Shown: piece by piece, positions 9,668 through 19,048 of the stretch
Layout: every line of letters starts with the position of its first letter
Numbering within the stretch: the first letter of the stretch is position 1
DNA from: Nematocida parisii ERTm1
Taxonomy: Eukaryota > Microsporidia
DNA: 64,000 nucleotides
NCBI RefSeq assembly: GCF_000250985.1
Contig: NW_013524646.1
Location: forward strand, 345,913-409,912
Direction of reading: 5' to 3'
Program-made: the position numbers and the translations under genes
The notes under the pieces: model-generated
Told to the model about the DNA's origin: nothing
What the model saw: the letters and a program-made list of their open reading frames with translations, nothing else
Database searches by the model: none

Positions 9668-9755
9668 ATAAATAAAAAAGAATTGTCTACTTTTTGCATA
9701 AATCCAAAAGTTAAAAATTAAATCTGTGTCTCTAATTATAGATTCTAACCGGAAT

Positions 9756-10778
9756 TTACTCATTTCTATTACTAAAACAGCTAAACACTTCATAGTCAAG
9801 GGCCCCCTTTGCGCTTGGCCTTCTCCGATGGTCAACCATAAGCATATCCTTTAGCAGGGCTATAAGCCCATCCCTTTGGTGAGACTTCTTTGAAACTCGG
9901 ATGTCTGCCGCTTGAACAGACGCCCACGAGTTCTCAGATGGGCATACCGAGTATATTTTTTCTAGCTGGTTTGCTGGGTGTGTTAGCTTATACTTCTCCA
10001 TGTAGGATTTTAGCTGGTTTACTCCGCACACTCGGATGATTTTTTCTAGTTGGTCTTCGTTTGAGTTGCCGTTAAATAGCGGTGCCCGATTGAAAATCAT
10101 CTCACCAAGGATGCACCCTGCAGACCAAATGTCCAGAGAGTAGTCATAGTACCTGTACCCCAGAAGTAGCTCAGGCGCTTTAAAGTGCAGACTTGCCACC
10201 CGGGTGGCATACTCTGTGTTTGGCAAATAGTACTCAGCCAGCCCCCAGTCAATGATTTTCAGTACACGTGTTTTATGGTTTATAATAATATTCTGCGGCT
10301 TTAAGTCGCGGTGGAATATTCCCATTGCATGTATTTCATCAAGAGTGCTCAGAAGTTTATGCATATAGTATACTATATCATCGTGTGTGAATATTTTAAA
10401 AAGAGCTCTGGCTTCTGTATGGTCCTCATATGGGAATATTAGCGATCTTGTGTTTGTTTCGCTGTCTTTAACTACGTCTAGCAGGTGTATGACATTCTCT
10501 ATGTTCACAAGAGATTTCAGTATTTTTATTTCTCTATTGATTTTTTTCTCTCTAATAGGCCTCAGTACTTTTATTACACATTCTCTGTACTTTGACGAAT
10601 TAGGCCTTTCCTCCCTCCCTTTGAATACTTGAGAATATTTTCCTCTGCCTAGAAAATCTGTTATTTTATACCTCTCAATATCCCCGTACTCAATAGTATA
10701 GTCTGCATACTCATAGTATGCCTTGCCTCTCTTCAGTGCGTTGTTGACGTACACTCGCGGAGTGGGTTCCAGTACCAT
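9756..10778 (-). CDS. CKA1: casein kinase II catalytic subunit alpha
   Basis: This 340-residue Ser/Thr protein kinase has the CK2 alpha hallmarks. The N-terminal PTPRVYVNNAL segment in CK2 packs on the catalytic core. A glycine loop GRGKYSQV (44-51), Lys70, HRDLKPQN (156-163) and DWG at 177-179 follow, where most kinases have DFG. The activation segment ends APE where animal CK2 has GPE. The length equals the family's usual core without the C-terminal tail. CK2 is a constitutively active, acidophilic kinase of nucleus and cytoplasm. It lies upstream of the Snf2 gene on the same strand, 88 bases away. A regulatory beta subunit is not in this window. Confidence 0.95.
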   Translation of the reverse strand: MVLEPTPRVYVNNALKRGKAYYEYADYTIEYGDIERYKITDFLGRGKYSQVFKGREERPNSSKYRECVIKVLRPIREKKINREIKILKSLVNIENVIHLLDVVKDSETNTRSLIFPYEDHTEARALFKIFTHDDIVYYMHKLLSTLDEIHAMGIFHRDLKPQNIIINHKTRVLKIIDWGLAEYYLPNTEYATRVASLHFKAPELLLGYRYYDYSLDIWSAGCILGEMIFNRAPLFNGNSNEDQLEKIIRVCGVNQLKSYMEKYKLTHPANQLEKIYSVCPSENSWASVQAADIRVSKKSHQRDGLIALLKDMLMVDHRRRPSAKGALDYEVFSCFSNRNE

Positions 10779-10976
10779 AGAAAAAATTAAATTCGTGTTG
10801 TTTTTATGTTCATTATGAAGTAATTAAACTTAATGACAGACGACTAGGCAAGCCGTAGGTCCGCCAATAACAAAAATGGGTTCTACCCCACTGAATAGAT
10901 ACTACACTTGATCAAAGCAATTGCCATGAGAAGTAATTTAAATTTTTCTCTTTCTATTTATAGTTCTTTATTATTA

Positions 10977-11471
10977 CTAACAGAATTTCCAGTTATTCTT
11001 ACAGACAACACAGTGAACGTACGTTGTCATTGGTTCATCAGCACTTCTAGTCTGCAGCTGCCTGTATGTGCACTTTCTTTGCTTGCACTTAGTGCAGAAG
11101 AAAATGTCTGTCTCCGCCTCTTGCTGGGCAATTGTTGTGTCAAGAAGTGCTCTTTGGAAGATTTTGGCCTCTAACTCCTTTAATTCTTTACTTCTCATCT
11201 CATCTCCTGTCATGGCTATAAACTTTTCTATTGCCAGCACCCCGTTATAAACAGAAGTGCACAGCCACTTATGCGATGCATCTTTTAAATTTAAATACTT
11301 TGTTCTGAACAGCATGCCGTATTCTGCTCTTGTGCTTGTGGTTCGGTGGATTTCCTCTTCCAGTAAGTCACCCAGCGTGCTTGCTCTTTCTGAATCAGTG
11401 CCCTCCATCTGCTGGCTAAATACTTTTGTGAATTCTTCTTTGCATCTTCTTCTAGTGTCTGAACAGTCCAT
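10977..11471 (-). CDS. DST1: transcription elongation factor TFIIS, short form
   Basis: This 164-residue protein matches TFIIS, which rescues backtracked RNA polymerase II by stimulating transcript cleavage. The central polymerase-binding helical domain spans residues about 5-115. The C-terminal zinc ribbon has cysteines 126, 129, 154 and 157. The functionally essential acidic hairpin appears as RSADEPMTT (142-150). The N-terminal LW/Med26-like domain of other TFIIS proteins is missing, making this about half the usual 300 residues. Such shortening is common in microsporidia. The ATG at 11471 directly precedes the central domain. Confidence 0.93.
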   Translation of the reverse strand: MDCSDTRRRCKEEFTKVFSQQMEGTDSERASTLGDLLEEEIHRTTSTRAEYGMLFRTKYLNLKDASHKWLCTSVYNGVLAIEKFIAMTGDEMRSKELKELEAKIFQRALLDTTIAQQEAETDIFFCTKCKQRKCTYRQLQTRSADEPMTTYVHCVVCKNNWKFC

Positions 11472-12049
11472 TACAAATATTTATTTTTGCACGTACCGGA
11501 TATACCCAGCAATCATATAAATACCACAGAAGATATATTACAAGAGATGTATTTTACTATAATAAACAATCAATTAACACATTCAGAAGATGTAAACAAT
11601 TATACAATTTTATGGCTGCACAGAACCATTTATATTCTAATTACATCCAAAAATCAAGCATCGCAGTACTCTGTTGTGTCTTCTGATGATACTCAGAGTA
11701 TATTAATATAACAGCTATTTCTAGTGAATTGTACTTAATAGATATAATGCACTGCATAAATACTCTGTTATCTACTACTGCATACAGAAGAATCCACTAT
11801 AAGAAATAAATATTCACTAAAATATCATCATCTAAATTTCTTTTTTTCTCTGGGTATAAGAAGAGAATTACTAATTTATTTTCTTATAGTGGATTCTTCT
11901 GTATGCAGTGCCAGCAATGAATAGTAAATTATGCTGGTATAGCAGACTTATTATACCCAGAAAGTACACTAAGTGAATGTGTAATGCATGATAAATACTG
12001 GTAAATTTAAATAAAATATGAATATTGCGCTAGAATTCTTTATTTCTAA
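11472..12049. other. intergenic region containing a long hairpin
   Basis: No convincing gene is seen; a small frame near 11547-11711 has no recognisable product. The main content is the inverted repeat described at 11777-11909. A further pair (TGGGTATAAG near 11851 and TTATTATACCCAG near 11949) could extend folding on the right side. Confidence 0.5.
11777..11909. repeat. near-perfect inverted repeat, 35-base arms
   Basis: The left arm at 11777-11811 is the reverse complement of the right arm at 11874-11909, apart from one extra base in the right arm's A/T run. The arms contain GCATACAGAAGAATCCAC and its complement, and are separated by 62 bases. Transcribed RNA would fold into a long hairpin. 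The pair could also be the terminal repeats of a tiny non-autonomous element. No target duplication was recognised. Confidence 0.8.
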
Positions 12050-12438
12050 TTAAACTACTTGTTTCTTAAAGACCCAGTGAGAAGCATTGTTTGAGTATGC
12101 TGCCTTGAATAGCTTCTCTACTTCTCTTAATAATTCTACCTTCTCAGACATGTCAGATATATCGGCAAGCTGCATTTTATCGAAGACATTCTCCATCTTG
12201 TATTTGGTTGACATTAAGTGTCTTATGTTCATTTTTTTAACAAAGCACTTAACAGATTCTCTTCTCTTTTTCTGTCTCTCTGTCATGTTCTCGGTTACTG
12301 GTGCTGGGAGCTTGCACATGCCAACAATAGTAACATATTCAAGTGCTCGCCCTTCTTGATCCCATCAACGATCACTCCTTTGCATCCTGCATACTTTCCT
12401 TTGGATAGAATAACTACGGTTTCTTTCTCAAACAACAT
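12050..12438 (-). CDS. RPL27: ribosomal protein eL27, interrupted by a one-base frameshift
   Basis: Two frames together make a large-subunit ribosomal protein eL27. The 5' part from the ATG at 12438 reads VVILSKGKYAGCKGVIV, matching the conserved N-terminal KOW-like segment. The 3' part, open to 12050, reads TERQKKRRESVKCFVKK, then NIRHLMSTKY and ends SHWVFKKQVV, matching the family's C-terminus. The frames are offset by two, so one base appears missing. The change-over lies near 12345-12360, where a run of three G in the sense strand (AAGAAGGGCGAG) is the likely site. Restored length would be about 129 residues, close to the usual 136. As eL27 is normally indispensable, a sequencing or assembly error is the simplest explanation. 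The gene is divergent from the B56 gene with only 31 bases between the starts. Confidence 0.85.
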
Positions 12439-12455
12439 TTTGTTAGGGAGTAAAA
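12439..12455 (-). promoter_or_regulatory. C-rich element just upstream of eL27 ATG
   Basis: In the sense strand CTCCCTAACA sits immediately before the start codon, with the CCC at -8 to -10. Similar C-rich runs precede the uS17 and histone H3 starts in this window. CCC-like motifs near start codons of highly expressed genes are known in microsporidia. Confidence 0.4.
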
Positions 12456-12469
12456 AATAAAATTATTTT

Positions 12470-13387
12470 ATGCAGCGCTCTCTGGAAATGGACTTAAATT
12501 TAAGAATTCCTCCCAAACTGACTGTGGTTCTTGATGCAGAGACAGATTCTGGAACATATTTAGAGGATTGGTCACAAATAGAAGAAGCATTAGAAGACGT
12601 GCTAGAAAACGCAGATAGAATCGATTTTAGCGCATCTGCAGTAAGCGTAATTCTGCAAGGAATACTTTCACCAGACCCAAGAGAGAGAAAGATGTACTTT
12701 GAGATAGCATCTATTCTGGTAGAAAGAAGGATGTTAGACAAAAGCCATCTAATAAACATATTGATGGAATATCTCATGGATGAAATTCCGCACTATGGCA
12801 TAGAATTAATACTAAATCTTCTCAACCAGATAGGCGACATACAGTCAGAAGAGATTGCTGAGGTGTATATACCGCTGCTGACTAAGCCATTGAATATAAA
12901 AATAAGAAAAGAAATTATGTATGGCATAACTGCAGTATACATATACACCACAGCAGACATAATACTAAGAATTCTTCTTAAGCACTGCAGGCAGTTTGAC
13001 TCATTAAACAGCTTTGTTGCTGTTATGATTATTGAGGGGTGTATTAAGTCGCTGCAAGTTGTTTCAAAGGAATCATGCAGTATGGTGGCAAGTATATTTT
13101 CTATTTTGCTAGAAAAGGAGCTTCAAGCAACTACTAAAAAAGTGACAGAATTATTCTGTGACTGCACATTTATATACAAAATATCTAAAAACAGCAATGT
13201 AGTAATTGAAGGACTATTTAACACTGTATACTATCTCTCACAGAAATATTGGAAAAAGACAGAACGTGTGTGCGTTTGCCAAATGCTAGAAAGTCTTTTT
13301 CGGTTGAATAATGCTTCATTTGATGAGTCATTAAGAAGATACAACCACAAGCGGTATACGACGTATTTGGTAAAATCAGATAAATAA
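12470..13387 (+). CDS. RTS1: protein phosphatase 2A regulatory subunit, B56 (B') type
   Basis: This 305-residue, all-helical protein resembles the HEAT-like B56 subunits that target PP2A to substrates. The best signatures are LSPDPRERKMYFEI (residues 65-78), corresponding to the DPRER turn of the family, and near the end QKYWKKTERV followed by FRLNNASFDESL. These match the YWNKT and MDKELFEEC blocks. It is shorter than the usual 400-500 residue core, so several helices have been trimmed. The catalytic and scaffold subunits are not in the window. A second ATG at codon 7 is possible. The first ATG lies 31 bases from the divergent eL27 start, so both genes share one very short promoter region. 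Confidence 0.75.
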   Translation: MQRSLEMDLNLRIPPKLTVVLDAETDSGTYLEDWSQIEEALEDVLENADRIDFSASAVSVILQGILSPDPRERKMYFEIASILVERRMLDKSHLINILMEYLMDEIPHYGIELILNLLNQIGDIQSEEIAEVYIPLLTKPLNIKIRKEIMYGITAVYIYTTADIILRILLKHCRQFDSLNSFVAVMIIEGCIKSLQVVSKESCSMVASIFSILLEKELQATTKKVTELFCDCTFIYKISKNSNVVIEGLFNTVYYLSQKYWKKTERVCVCQMLESLFRLNNASFDESLRRYNHKRYTTYLVKSDK

Positions 13388-13465
13388 AGAGCAGAAGGCT
13401 GTACACAAGAATAAAGAAGGGATCTGTGGAAATATAAAAAAAGAAAATTAAAATGCACACGGCAG

Positions 13466-14605
13466 ATGGCCAATAAATATAAGAAAAGACGCACTAAAAA
13501 AGAAAGCTGTATAAGAAATAGAGAAAATAAATATGCGCCTATTATAGCAAATAGTTTTATTTCATTTTTTATGCGGGCAGTGCCATTGGGAAGAGAAGAT
13601 GAATCAACTGCGATTTACAAATTATTAAAAGAGTCTATTGAGGAAAAGGAGTATGGCGTGCTGTACGTGAGTGGAATGCCAGGGTGTGGTAAGACCCTAA
13701 CGTGTAATAGTGTTCTTGAGATAGTTAAAGAAAACTATCCAGCTGTCACTATTGCGAGTGTTAACTGTGGGTCTCTTATTCTTCCTTCAGATGTTTTTCT
13801 TGCGATTCACCAGATAATTACTCCTTCTGTAACACAGTCATCAGCAAGAATGCTAGAAGAGACACTTAAATATCAGCCGTACACAATAATACTGGCAGAT
13901 GAGGTGGACATGCTTATAACAAAAAATCAGCACATTTTGTATGGGCTGCTGGAGTTGCCGTCTCTTTGCAAGAATTTATACATTATTGCTATTTCAAATA
14001 CGTTTAATCTTCCAGATAACAAGCTGACGGGAAAGGTAAGAAGTCGTCTAGGGTGGAACAGGCTCAACTTTGCGCTGTATAAGAGATCGCAAGTAGTGGG
14101 GATACTTAAGGAAATGCATCCAGAGTATGAATTTACAGATGAGGCCTTGGAGTACTGTGCAAATAAGATATGCACGCTAAATGGGGATATAAGAAAAGCA
14201 CTGCAAATACAAAAGCACGCAATGGCACATGCGCTTAGAAATGATATTAAGAAAATAGAGATGGAAGACATGGACAGGGCAATAAAATACGTCTACCATT
14301 CAATGCAGAGCAGTTTTATCCGGTCACTTTCTGAGTACCAGAAGATTCTCCTAGGGATTGTTGCAAGGAAGGGATACTCCTTTCCAGACAGTCTGTATGT
14401 TGACTTCCGGGCAACTCTCTCCCTGAAGCAGTTCCCTCTGCCAACCTTTAAAGAGTTCCAGTTTTTGGTGGAGAAAATGGTAGAAATGGGCGTGTTAAAG
14501 GGAAGAAGCAACAGTCTGGCAGTAGAAACAGATTATATTCCAGATGAGCTTGATATTATTTTTGAAGAGGAAGAAAATGACTATCTTGAGGTAATTCCTA
14601 TCTAA
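13466..14605 (+). CDS. ORC1: origin recognition complex subunit 1 (ORC1/CDC6 AAA+ ATPase)
   Basis: This 379-residue AAA+ initiator ATPase loads the replicative helicase at origins. An entry motif LGREDES (41-47) precedes Walker A GMPGCGKT (70-77) and Walker B ILADEVDML (142-150). A sensor 1 segment IAISNTFNLP and sensor 2 GDIRKALQ follow, then a winged-helix domain to the C-terminus. ORC1 in animals and yeast carries an N-terminal BAH domain; none is present here. The order GREDE plus a DEVD Walker B favours ORC1 over CDC6, but these two are close relatives and I cannot fully separate them. It follows the B56 gene on the same strand. Confidence 0.85.
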   Translation: MANKYKKRRTKKESCIRNRENKYAPIIANSFISFFMRAVPLGREDESTAIYKLLKESIEEKEYGVLYVSGMPGCGKTLTCNSVLEIVKENYPAVTIASVNCGSLILPSDVFLAIHQIITPSVTQSSARMLEETLKYQPYTIILADEVDMLITKNQHILYGLLELPSLCKNLYIIAISNTFNLPDNKLTGKVRSRLGWNRLNFALYKRSQVVGILKEMHPEYEFTDEALEYCANKICTLNGDIRKALQIQKHAMAHALRNDIKKIEMEDMDRAIKYVYHSMQSSFIRSLSEYQKILLGIVARKGYSFPDSLYVDFRATLSLKQFPLPTFKEFQFLVEKMVEMGVLKGRSNSLAVETDYIPDELDIIFEEEENDYLEVIPI

Positions 14606-14747
14606 TTATGGAATAAGTAAAAGAAAGATAAATGGCAGAAATAGAAAGGCGATGCTTAGTAAAATATACAGAAATAATGGAAGGCATCGCATGTTTGAAA
14701 TGGTAATTAAAATCAATATTTATATTGAATAATTTATTTCTTTATTT

Positions 14748-17369
14748 ATGGACAGCAAAACAGAAGAGATTCATGTAATACTAGACAGCCTAAACAATGC
14801 AGACCCGGGGATTACCCATTCTGCCCTTAGTATGCTAGTGCAAAAAATGCGGTCATCCGCCTCTGTGGCATCAACTATACCACAGATTCTTTTATATTTA
14901 GTTTCACAGAAAGATGTTCTTCAAAATAAACTGGCAACACTCACTGGAGAGAATAGAAAGCTAATGGCGGACATACTTTCGGTTATATCAGCGACGCTTA
15001 CCACGGCAGAAAGTTTGCAGTATAGGCTGGAGGGAGGTGCTACATCTATGGACATATGGGGGCACCACTATGCAAAGAAGCTGGCTATCGACATAATAAA
15101 AACTCTAAGGAATCACATGCACACTAAAAAAGAGTGCCACTGCCAGAATAAGGGGCTTAAGTGCACTATAATGTCGGCGGAGGAGAAAAGGGGCATGTCA
15201 CTGTCGAAGAACCTTTCTGTTTCAGAGAGCAAGGATGCAGAGGCAGAGGCAGGAGATGTGGAAGAGAGCAAGCACCCAGAGAAAGAAGATGCGCTTGAGC
15301 TGACTCCTGAGATGGAAGGGCCGCTGGAGGCAGTAATTGCTGAGGTGGTAGAGTGCATGTTTAAGTTCAACTGTGAGTGTGAGTGTATAGATTTCCTGCT
15401 AGACATCGATCGAATAGAAATGCTTTTAGAGCACATTGATAGGGACAACCAGGAAAGGATCATACGGTATATGCAGGCCCTTATGTACTTTATAAGAAAC
15501 GAGCGAGTGACAGAGACCTTTTTAGAGGTGCTTAAGAAAAGCAAGAAATTAGAGGAGTATGCTGTGTTTATGATAAGAGAGAAGAAGTATGAACAGCTAC
15601 TTGATGAGACTGTTGGTTTCAGCAAAGTGGATCAAATAAAGATCTTTTACATCATGGGCAAGCACGAGATGTGGAGCAAAGTGCCAAAGAGCAGGTGGAA
15701 TGCATTTACACAGACTGTTTCAAAAGAGAAATTCCCGAATGGATTTTCTCCAGAGCATATCACAAGCAATGCGTACATGGCAGACCTAAACAAATATGTA
15801 AGTGAAAGGCTAGAGCTTAACAAAGAAATAGTTGGTGATTTTGGGTCATTCTCAGATGCTCTTTCGAAGGCATCATTCTCTGCTGAAACACTTGCAGAGC
15901 CAGAGAACAAAAAGACATACAAAATAACCACGCAGTGCTCAAAGGGGCTTCTGTACCTCTGGGACCAGAACAAGGCACTAAATGAGCTAGAGGAGCATAT
16001 TTTCTCTGAAGACGGATATTTAAAGGTATCAAGCATTTTGGCTCTTGCAACAGCAACGTGCAAGGTCTATGACTACAATGACACGGTGCTGGCGGCTGTT
16101 ACCGAGGGTTTGGATACAAAATCTGTTACACAAAGGATTGTTCTTCTTATTAGTTTGGCCATGAAGTACTCCGGCACTCATGACATGGACATTTATGACA
16201 CACTGCACTCTTTATTATACGATGATACTCTGGAAGTTGTTCTTTTTGCAATGTATGCGATAGGAAATATATTCTGCGGCAGTTATAATATAGACATATA
16301 CACGGATCTGGTGAAGATACTGGCTAGCAGAATATGTGGTGAGGCTCCAAGCATTTCTCCCATAATTAAATTTGCTCTTCTAGGTATTTCCCTGCTGTTC
16401 TTTGAAGCAGGCGACAAAGTAGGCGCAGTGCTTGAGTCCTGCGAGGTCTTGGATGACTATGGTGCATCTCTCTCCATTCTTATGCAAGCCATGGCATGCA
16501 TCGGAACAGGAAATACCCAAGCCATCTACGACATACTGAAGGAGGCTCTCAATGAGCAGACAAACAATGAAAACGACTACAGAGAAGTGTTTGGTATCCT
16601 GGGCGTGGCATTAATTTCACTTGGTGATGACACTTTGGTGCAGATGGCAGGGCACATTCTTGAAGGGTCTATGCTTCTGGATACATATAAGGTCCAAATG
16701 GCAATCCCAATGGCGTACAGTCTGTTATATCTGTCCACAGGAAAGACAGAAGTCATTGACATTCTCAGGCGGTGCATGCATAGCACAAACTCTTCAGTTG
16801 TTCTCTCCTCAATCATTGGCCTGGGGCTGGTCTCGGCAGGAACAAATAATTCCCGTGTGAAGACCGCCCTCGATGAAATGAGCAGCTTCTGTGGAAAGGG
16901 CGCGTCTGGCAGCGCACTCAAAATATCACAGGGTCTTCTGCGGCTGGGCAAGGGCATGCACAAACTCTCTCTGTTCAACGACTCTGTAATTTCAGGCAAG
17001 TCTGTTGGATGTCTCATGGGATTTATGCTGAGTGCACTTGATGGCGGCATTGGAATCCTTGACAGGTACTACTTTGTCCTTATGCTTGTAGGAGCAGGAA
17101 TAACCCCCAAGTACTTAATCGCACTGGATAGGTCAGGAAAGCCCACAGAGTGTAATATTCGCGTAGGAAATAAAATAGATACTGCAGGAGTACCCGGCCG
17201 ACCAAAAGCGCTTTCCGGCGTACAAGTACATGCATCACCAGTAATTCTACAAACAGCAGAAGGCGCTGAAGTGCTGGGTGATTCTGTCTCCTACCACACA
17301 AACGGCGGTGTTGTAATCGTCACCCAGCCTGCAAAGAAATCTGGATCTGACGATGAAGAGGACTCATAA
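14748..17369 (+). CDS. RPN1: 26S proteasome regulatory subunit RPN1
   Basis: This 873-residue protein matches RPN1 (PSMD2), the base subunit of the 19S particle that docks ubiquitin receptors and ubiquitin-like shuttle factors. The central and C-terminal parts carry PC-type helical repeats, for example KVSSILALATATC, PIIKFALLGISLLFF and SSIIGLGLVSAGTN. The C-terminal cap LRLGKGMHKLSLFND, then YYFVLMLVGAGITPKYL, then AGVPGRPKALSGVQVH is the RPN1 ending. The C-terminus is acidic. Length is close to the usual 900-1000 residues. An acidic low-complexity insert lies near residues 155-190. It is followed 76 bases later by RBX1 in the same direction. Confidence 0.93.
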   Translation: MDSKTEEIHVILDSLNNADPGITHSALSMLVQKMRSSASVASTIPQILLYLVSQKDVLQNKLATLTGENRKLMADILSVISATLTTAESLQYRLEGGATSMDIWGHHYAKKLAIDIIKTLRNHMHTKKECHCQNKGLKCTIMSAEEKRGMSLSKNLSVSESKDAEAEAGDVEESKHPEKEDALELTPEMEGPLEAVIAEVVECMFKFNCECECIDFLLDIDRIEMLLEHIDRDNQERIIRYMQALMYFIRNERVTETFLEVLKKSKKLEEYAVFMIREKKYEQLLDETVGFSKVDQIKIFYIMGKHEMWSKVPKSRWNAFTQTVSKEKFPNGFSPEHITSNAYMADLNKYVSERLELNKEIVGDFGSFSDALSKASFSAETLAEPENKKTYKITTQCSKGLLYLWDQNKALNELEEHIFSEDGYLKVSSILALATATCKVYDYNDTVLAAVTEGLDTKSVTQRIVLLISLAMKYSGTHDMDIYDTLHSLLYDDTLEVVLFAMYAIGNIFCGSYNIDIYTDLVKILASRICGEAPSISPIIKFALLGISLLFFEAGDKVGAVLESCEVLDDYGASLSILMQAMACIGTGNTQAIYDILKEALNEQTNNENDYREVFGILGVALISLGDDTLVQMAGHILEGSMLLDTYKVQMAIPMAYSLLYLSTGKTEVIDILRRCMHSTNSSVVLSSIIGLGLVSAGTNNSRVKTALDEMSSFCGKGASGSALKISQGLLRLGKGMHKLSLFNDSVISGKSVGCLMGFMLSALDGGIGILDRYYFVLMLVGAGITPKYLIALDRSGKPTECNIRVGNKIDTAGVPGRPKALSGVQVHASPVILQTAEGAEVLGDSVSYHTNGGVVIVTQPAKKSGSDDEEDS

Positions 17370-17445
17370 TTCTCCAAAAAATAAAGTTATTCTTGGTTTT
17401 AACCGCAGAAAGTAAATAAATATATTTTCTATTTATTTATTACTT

Positions 17446-17718
17446 ATGGACACTCCGAAGATTCGGCTGACAAAGGCAAAAATGGTAGCTTTGTGGTCAC
17501 TTGACATAATAGTAGACAAATGCGCAATTTGCAGAAACCACATTATGGACACGTGCATTGAATGCCAGACAGAAGAAAAGTCCATGGAGTGCAAAGTGGC
17601 TTGGGGGGTGTGCAACCACGCCTTCCACATGCACTGCATATCTCAGTGGCTTAAATCAAAAAATATCTGCCCACTTGACTCTAAACAGTGGAGTTTTCAT
17701 CATACGTTGGATAAATAG
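17446..17718 (+). CDS. RBX1: RING-box protein RBX1
   Basis: This 90-residue protein is RBX1/ROC1/Hrt1, the RING-H2 subunit that binds cullins and recruits E2 enzymes in cullin-RING ligases. The N-terminal strand [20 protein letters not shown] and the zinc ligands in [17 protein letters not shown] and CPLD match the family closely. The long insertion between the first zinc pairs is typical of RBX1 and not of APC11. Its stop is three bases from the stop of the convergent E2 gene. Confidence 0.95.
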   Translation: MDTPKIRLTKAKMVALWSLDIIVDKCAICRNHIMDTCIECQTEEKSMECKVAWGVCNHAFHMHCISQWLKSKNICPLDSKQWSFHHTLDK

Positions 17719-17721
17719 TTT

Positions 17722-18234
17722 TTATTCTATTGTTTTTTGAACAAGTCTTTCTACCTTTTTATTATAATCTGCTCTTCTTGAAATGTATTCCTGCGCTGCT
17801 TCAATATTTGCAGGGCTTTCTGAGTTTGGTTCTACAAGCAGCAGAATAATAGAGAGAAGAATCGAATTTATATCTCTAACAGGCATCCACCGCTCTGACG
17901 CATCCTCATACCCATACTCATCATCGCCCGACTTGTGCAGGATGGATATGCATACATTTCCATCGACATCTATGTTTGGGTGCCATATTTCCGATAGAAA
18001 TTTAAATGTGGGAGGATCTTCTGGATATGTCTCTGGGAATACCATAAGTGCTTTAAGCAGAGCATTTTCGTATATTGTGTCTCGTGGGCCTATTATAAGA
18101 ATCTCCCAAGTGTAGATATTGTTGTTTAAAAGACCTACACTGTAATTTTCACTGGGTGACTTAGAGATTCTTTGCAGTTCTTTTGTAATGAATATTTTAG
18201 ACCTTCTTCTTGGGTCAGCCTTCTCTCCAATCAT
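17722..18234 (-). CDS. ubiquitin-conjugating enzyme E2, Ubc7/Cdc34 (UBE2G/R) class
   Basis: This 170-residue E2 has a complete UBC fold. The HPN box and active-site cysteine are seen in HPNIDVDGNVCISIL (Cys95). After the cysteine lies the acidic insertion GDDEYGYEDASERW, which is confined to the Ubc7/UBE2G and Cdc34/UBE2R classes. ESPANIEAAQEY follows. There is no long acidic C-terminal tail as in Cdc34, so a Ubc7 or UBE2G1-like enzyme is favoured. Those act in ER-associated degradation or lysine-48 chain building. It converges on RBX1 with a three-base gap, a suggestive but not conclusive pairing. Confidence 0.9.
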   Translation of the reverse strand: MIGEKADPRRRSKIFITKELQRISKSPSENYSVGLLNNNIYTWEILIIGPRDTIYENALLKALMVFPETYPEDPPTFKFLSEIWHPNIDVDGNVCISILHKSGDDEYGYEDASERWMPVRDINSILLSIILLLVEPNSESPANIEAAQEYISRRADYNKKVERLVQKTIE

Positions 18235-19048
18235 TGCTAAAATAAAAACCAGATTTATTTATGTAGCTACTTGCCCAAATATACAAATAGCCTAAAACCA
18301 GAATGGAAATAGCCCAATTATAAGTTAGTAGAGAAATTCAAAGTGTTTGAAGTATACCACTAAATACAACAATAGAATAACCACTGCCATACAAAGTTGT
18401 CCATTATAATTCTAGCAGAACTTCTTGGCACTCAAGTAGTTCTACTAAATACAAAATTATAATAGATATCGCAATAAGCCACGTAATACATAAGAATAAT
18501 TGTCTTTTTATATAATTTCAGTTTGTGTAGTCCTGTATAGCACGCTGGTATTTAAATATTCGGGTTATATTTCTGTTTGATGGTATAATAACCAGGATAA
18601 TTAATTTGTAAATTATTTTATAAAAGAAAAGCGTACACGCACAGTGCACCTAGTTATAAGATTAGATACACTTTAAATTAAAAAGATAAATAAATGAAAA
18701 ATTCGTATACCCCTGTACATATAAAAATAAATATCAGGAGATATTCTGATTATTAAAGCAGTAATTATGAGGAATAAGCACAGAATATGAATTTAGAACA
18801 GTTCAGAATATGTTTATATAAGTATATTAGGCGTAAGGCATAATATTATTTAATAGATCAAGACTAGCCCGTATTATACAAAACTGTCTATGCAATAGTA
18901 TAATACGGAATAGATTGAACAACTGCATTTTAAAATATTCGGGTTATAAATCCTCTTGAATATAAGTATAATATTAGTCACAGAGAGACCGAGTGCATTT
19001 AAAGTGAAATACGAGGCTTAACTATGTAATAGGAAAATGATTTATTTT
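18235..19048. other. long intergenic region with two TTCGGGTTAT motifs
   Basis: No gene is recognisable in these 814 bases, which is unusually long for this compact block. Two copies of the dispersed motif occur at about 18559-18568 and 18938-18947. Each is preceded by a similar AT-rich stretch (TTTAAATATTCGGGTTATA and TTTTAAAATATTCGGGTTATA). Confidence 0.5.

Noticed and set aside
9668-9835. N-terminal extension of the Snf2 frame
   Set aside because: It overlaps the 3' end of the CK2 alpha coding region and has no similarity to remodeller N-termini.
10840-10905. Possible tRNA-like segment with TGGGTTCTACCCCA
   Set aside because: The apparent T-arm loop has the wrong length and sequence, and no acceptor stem or anticodon arm could be paired.
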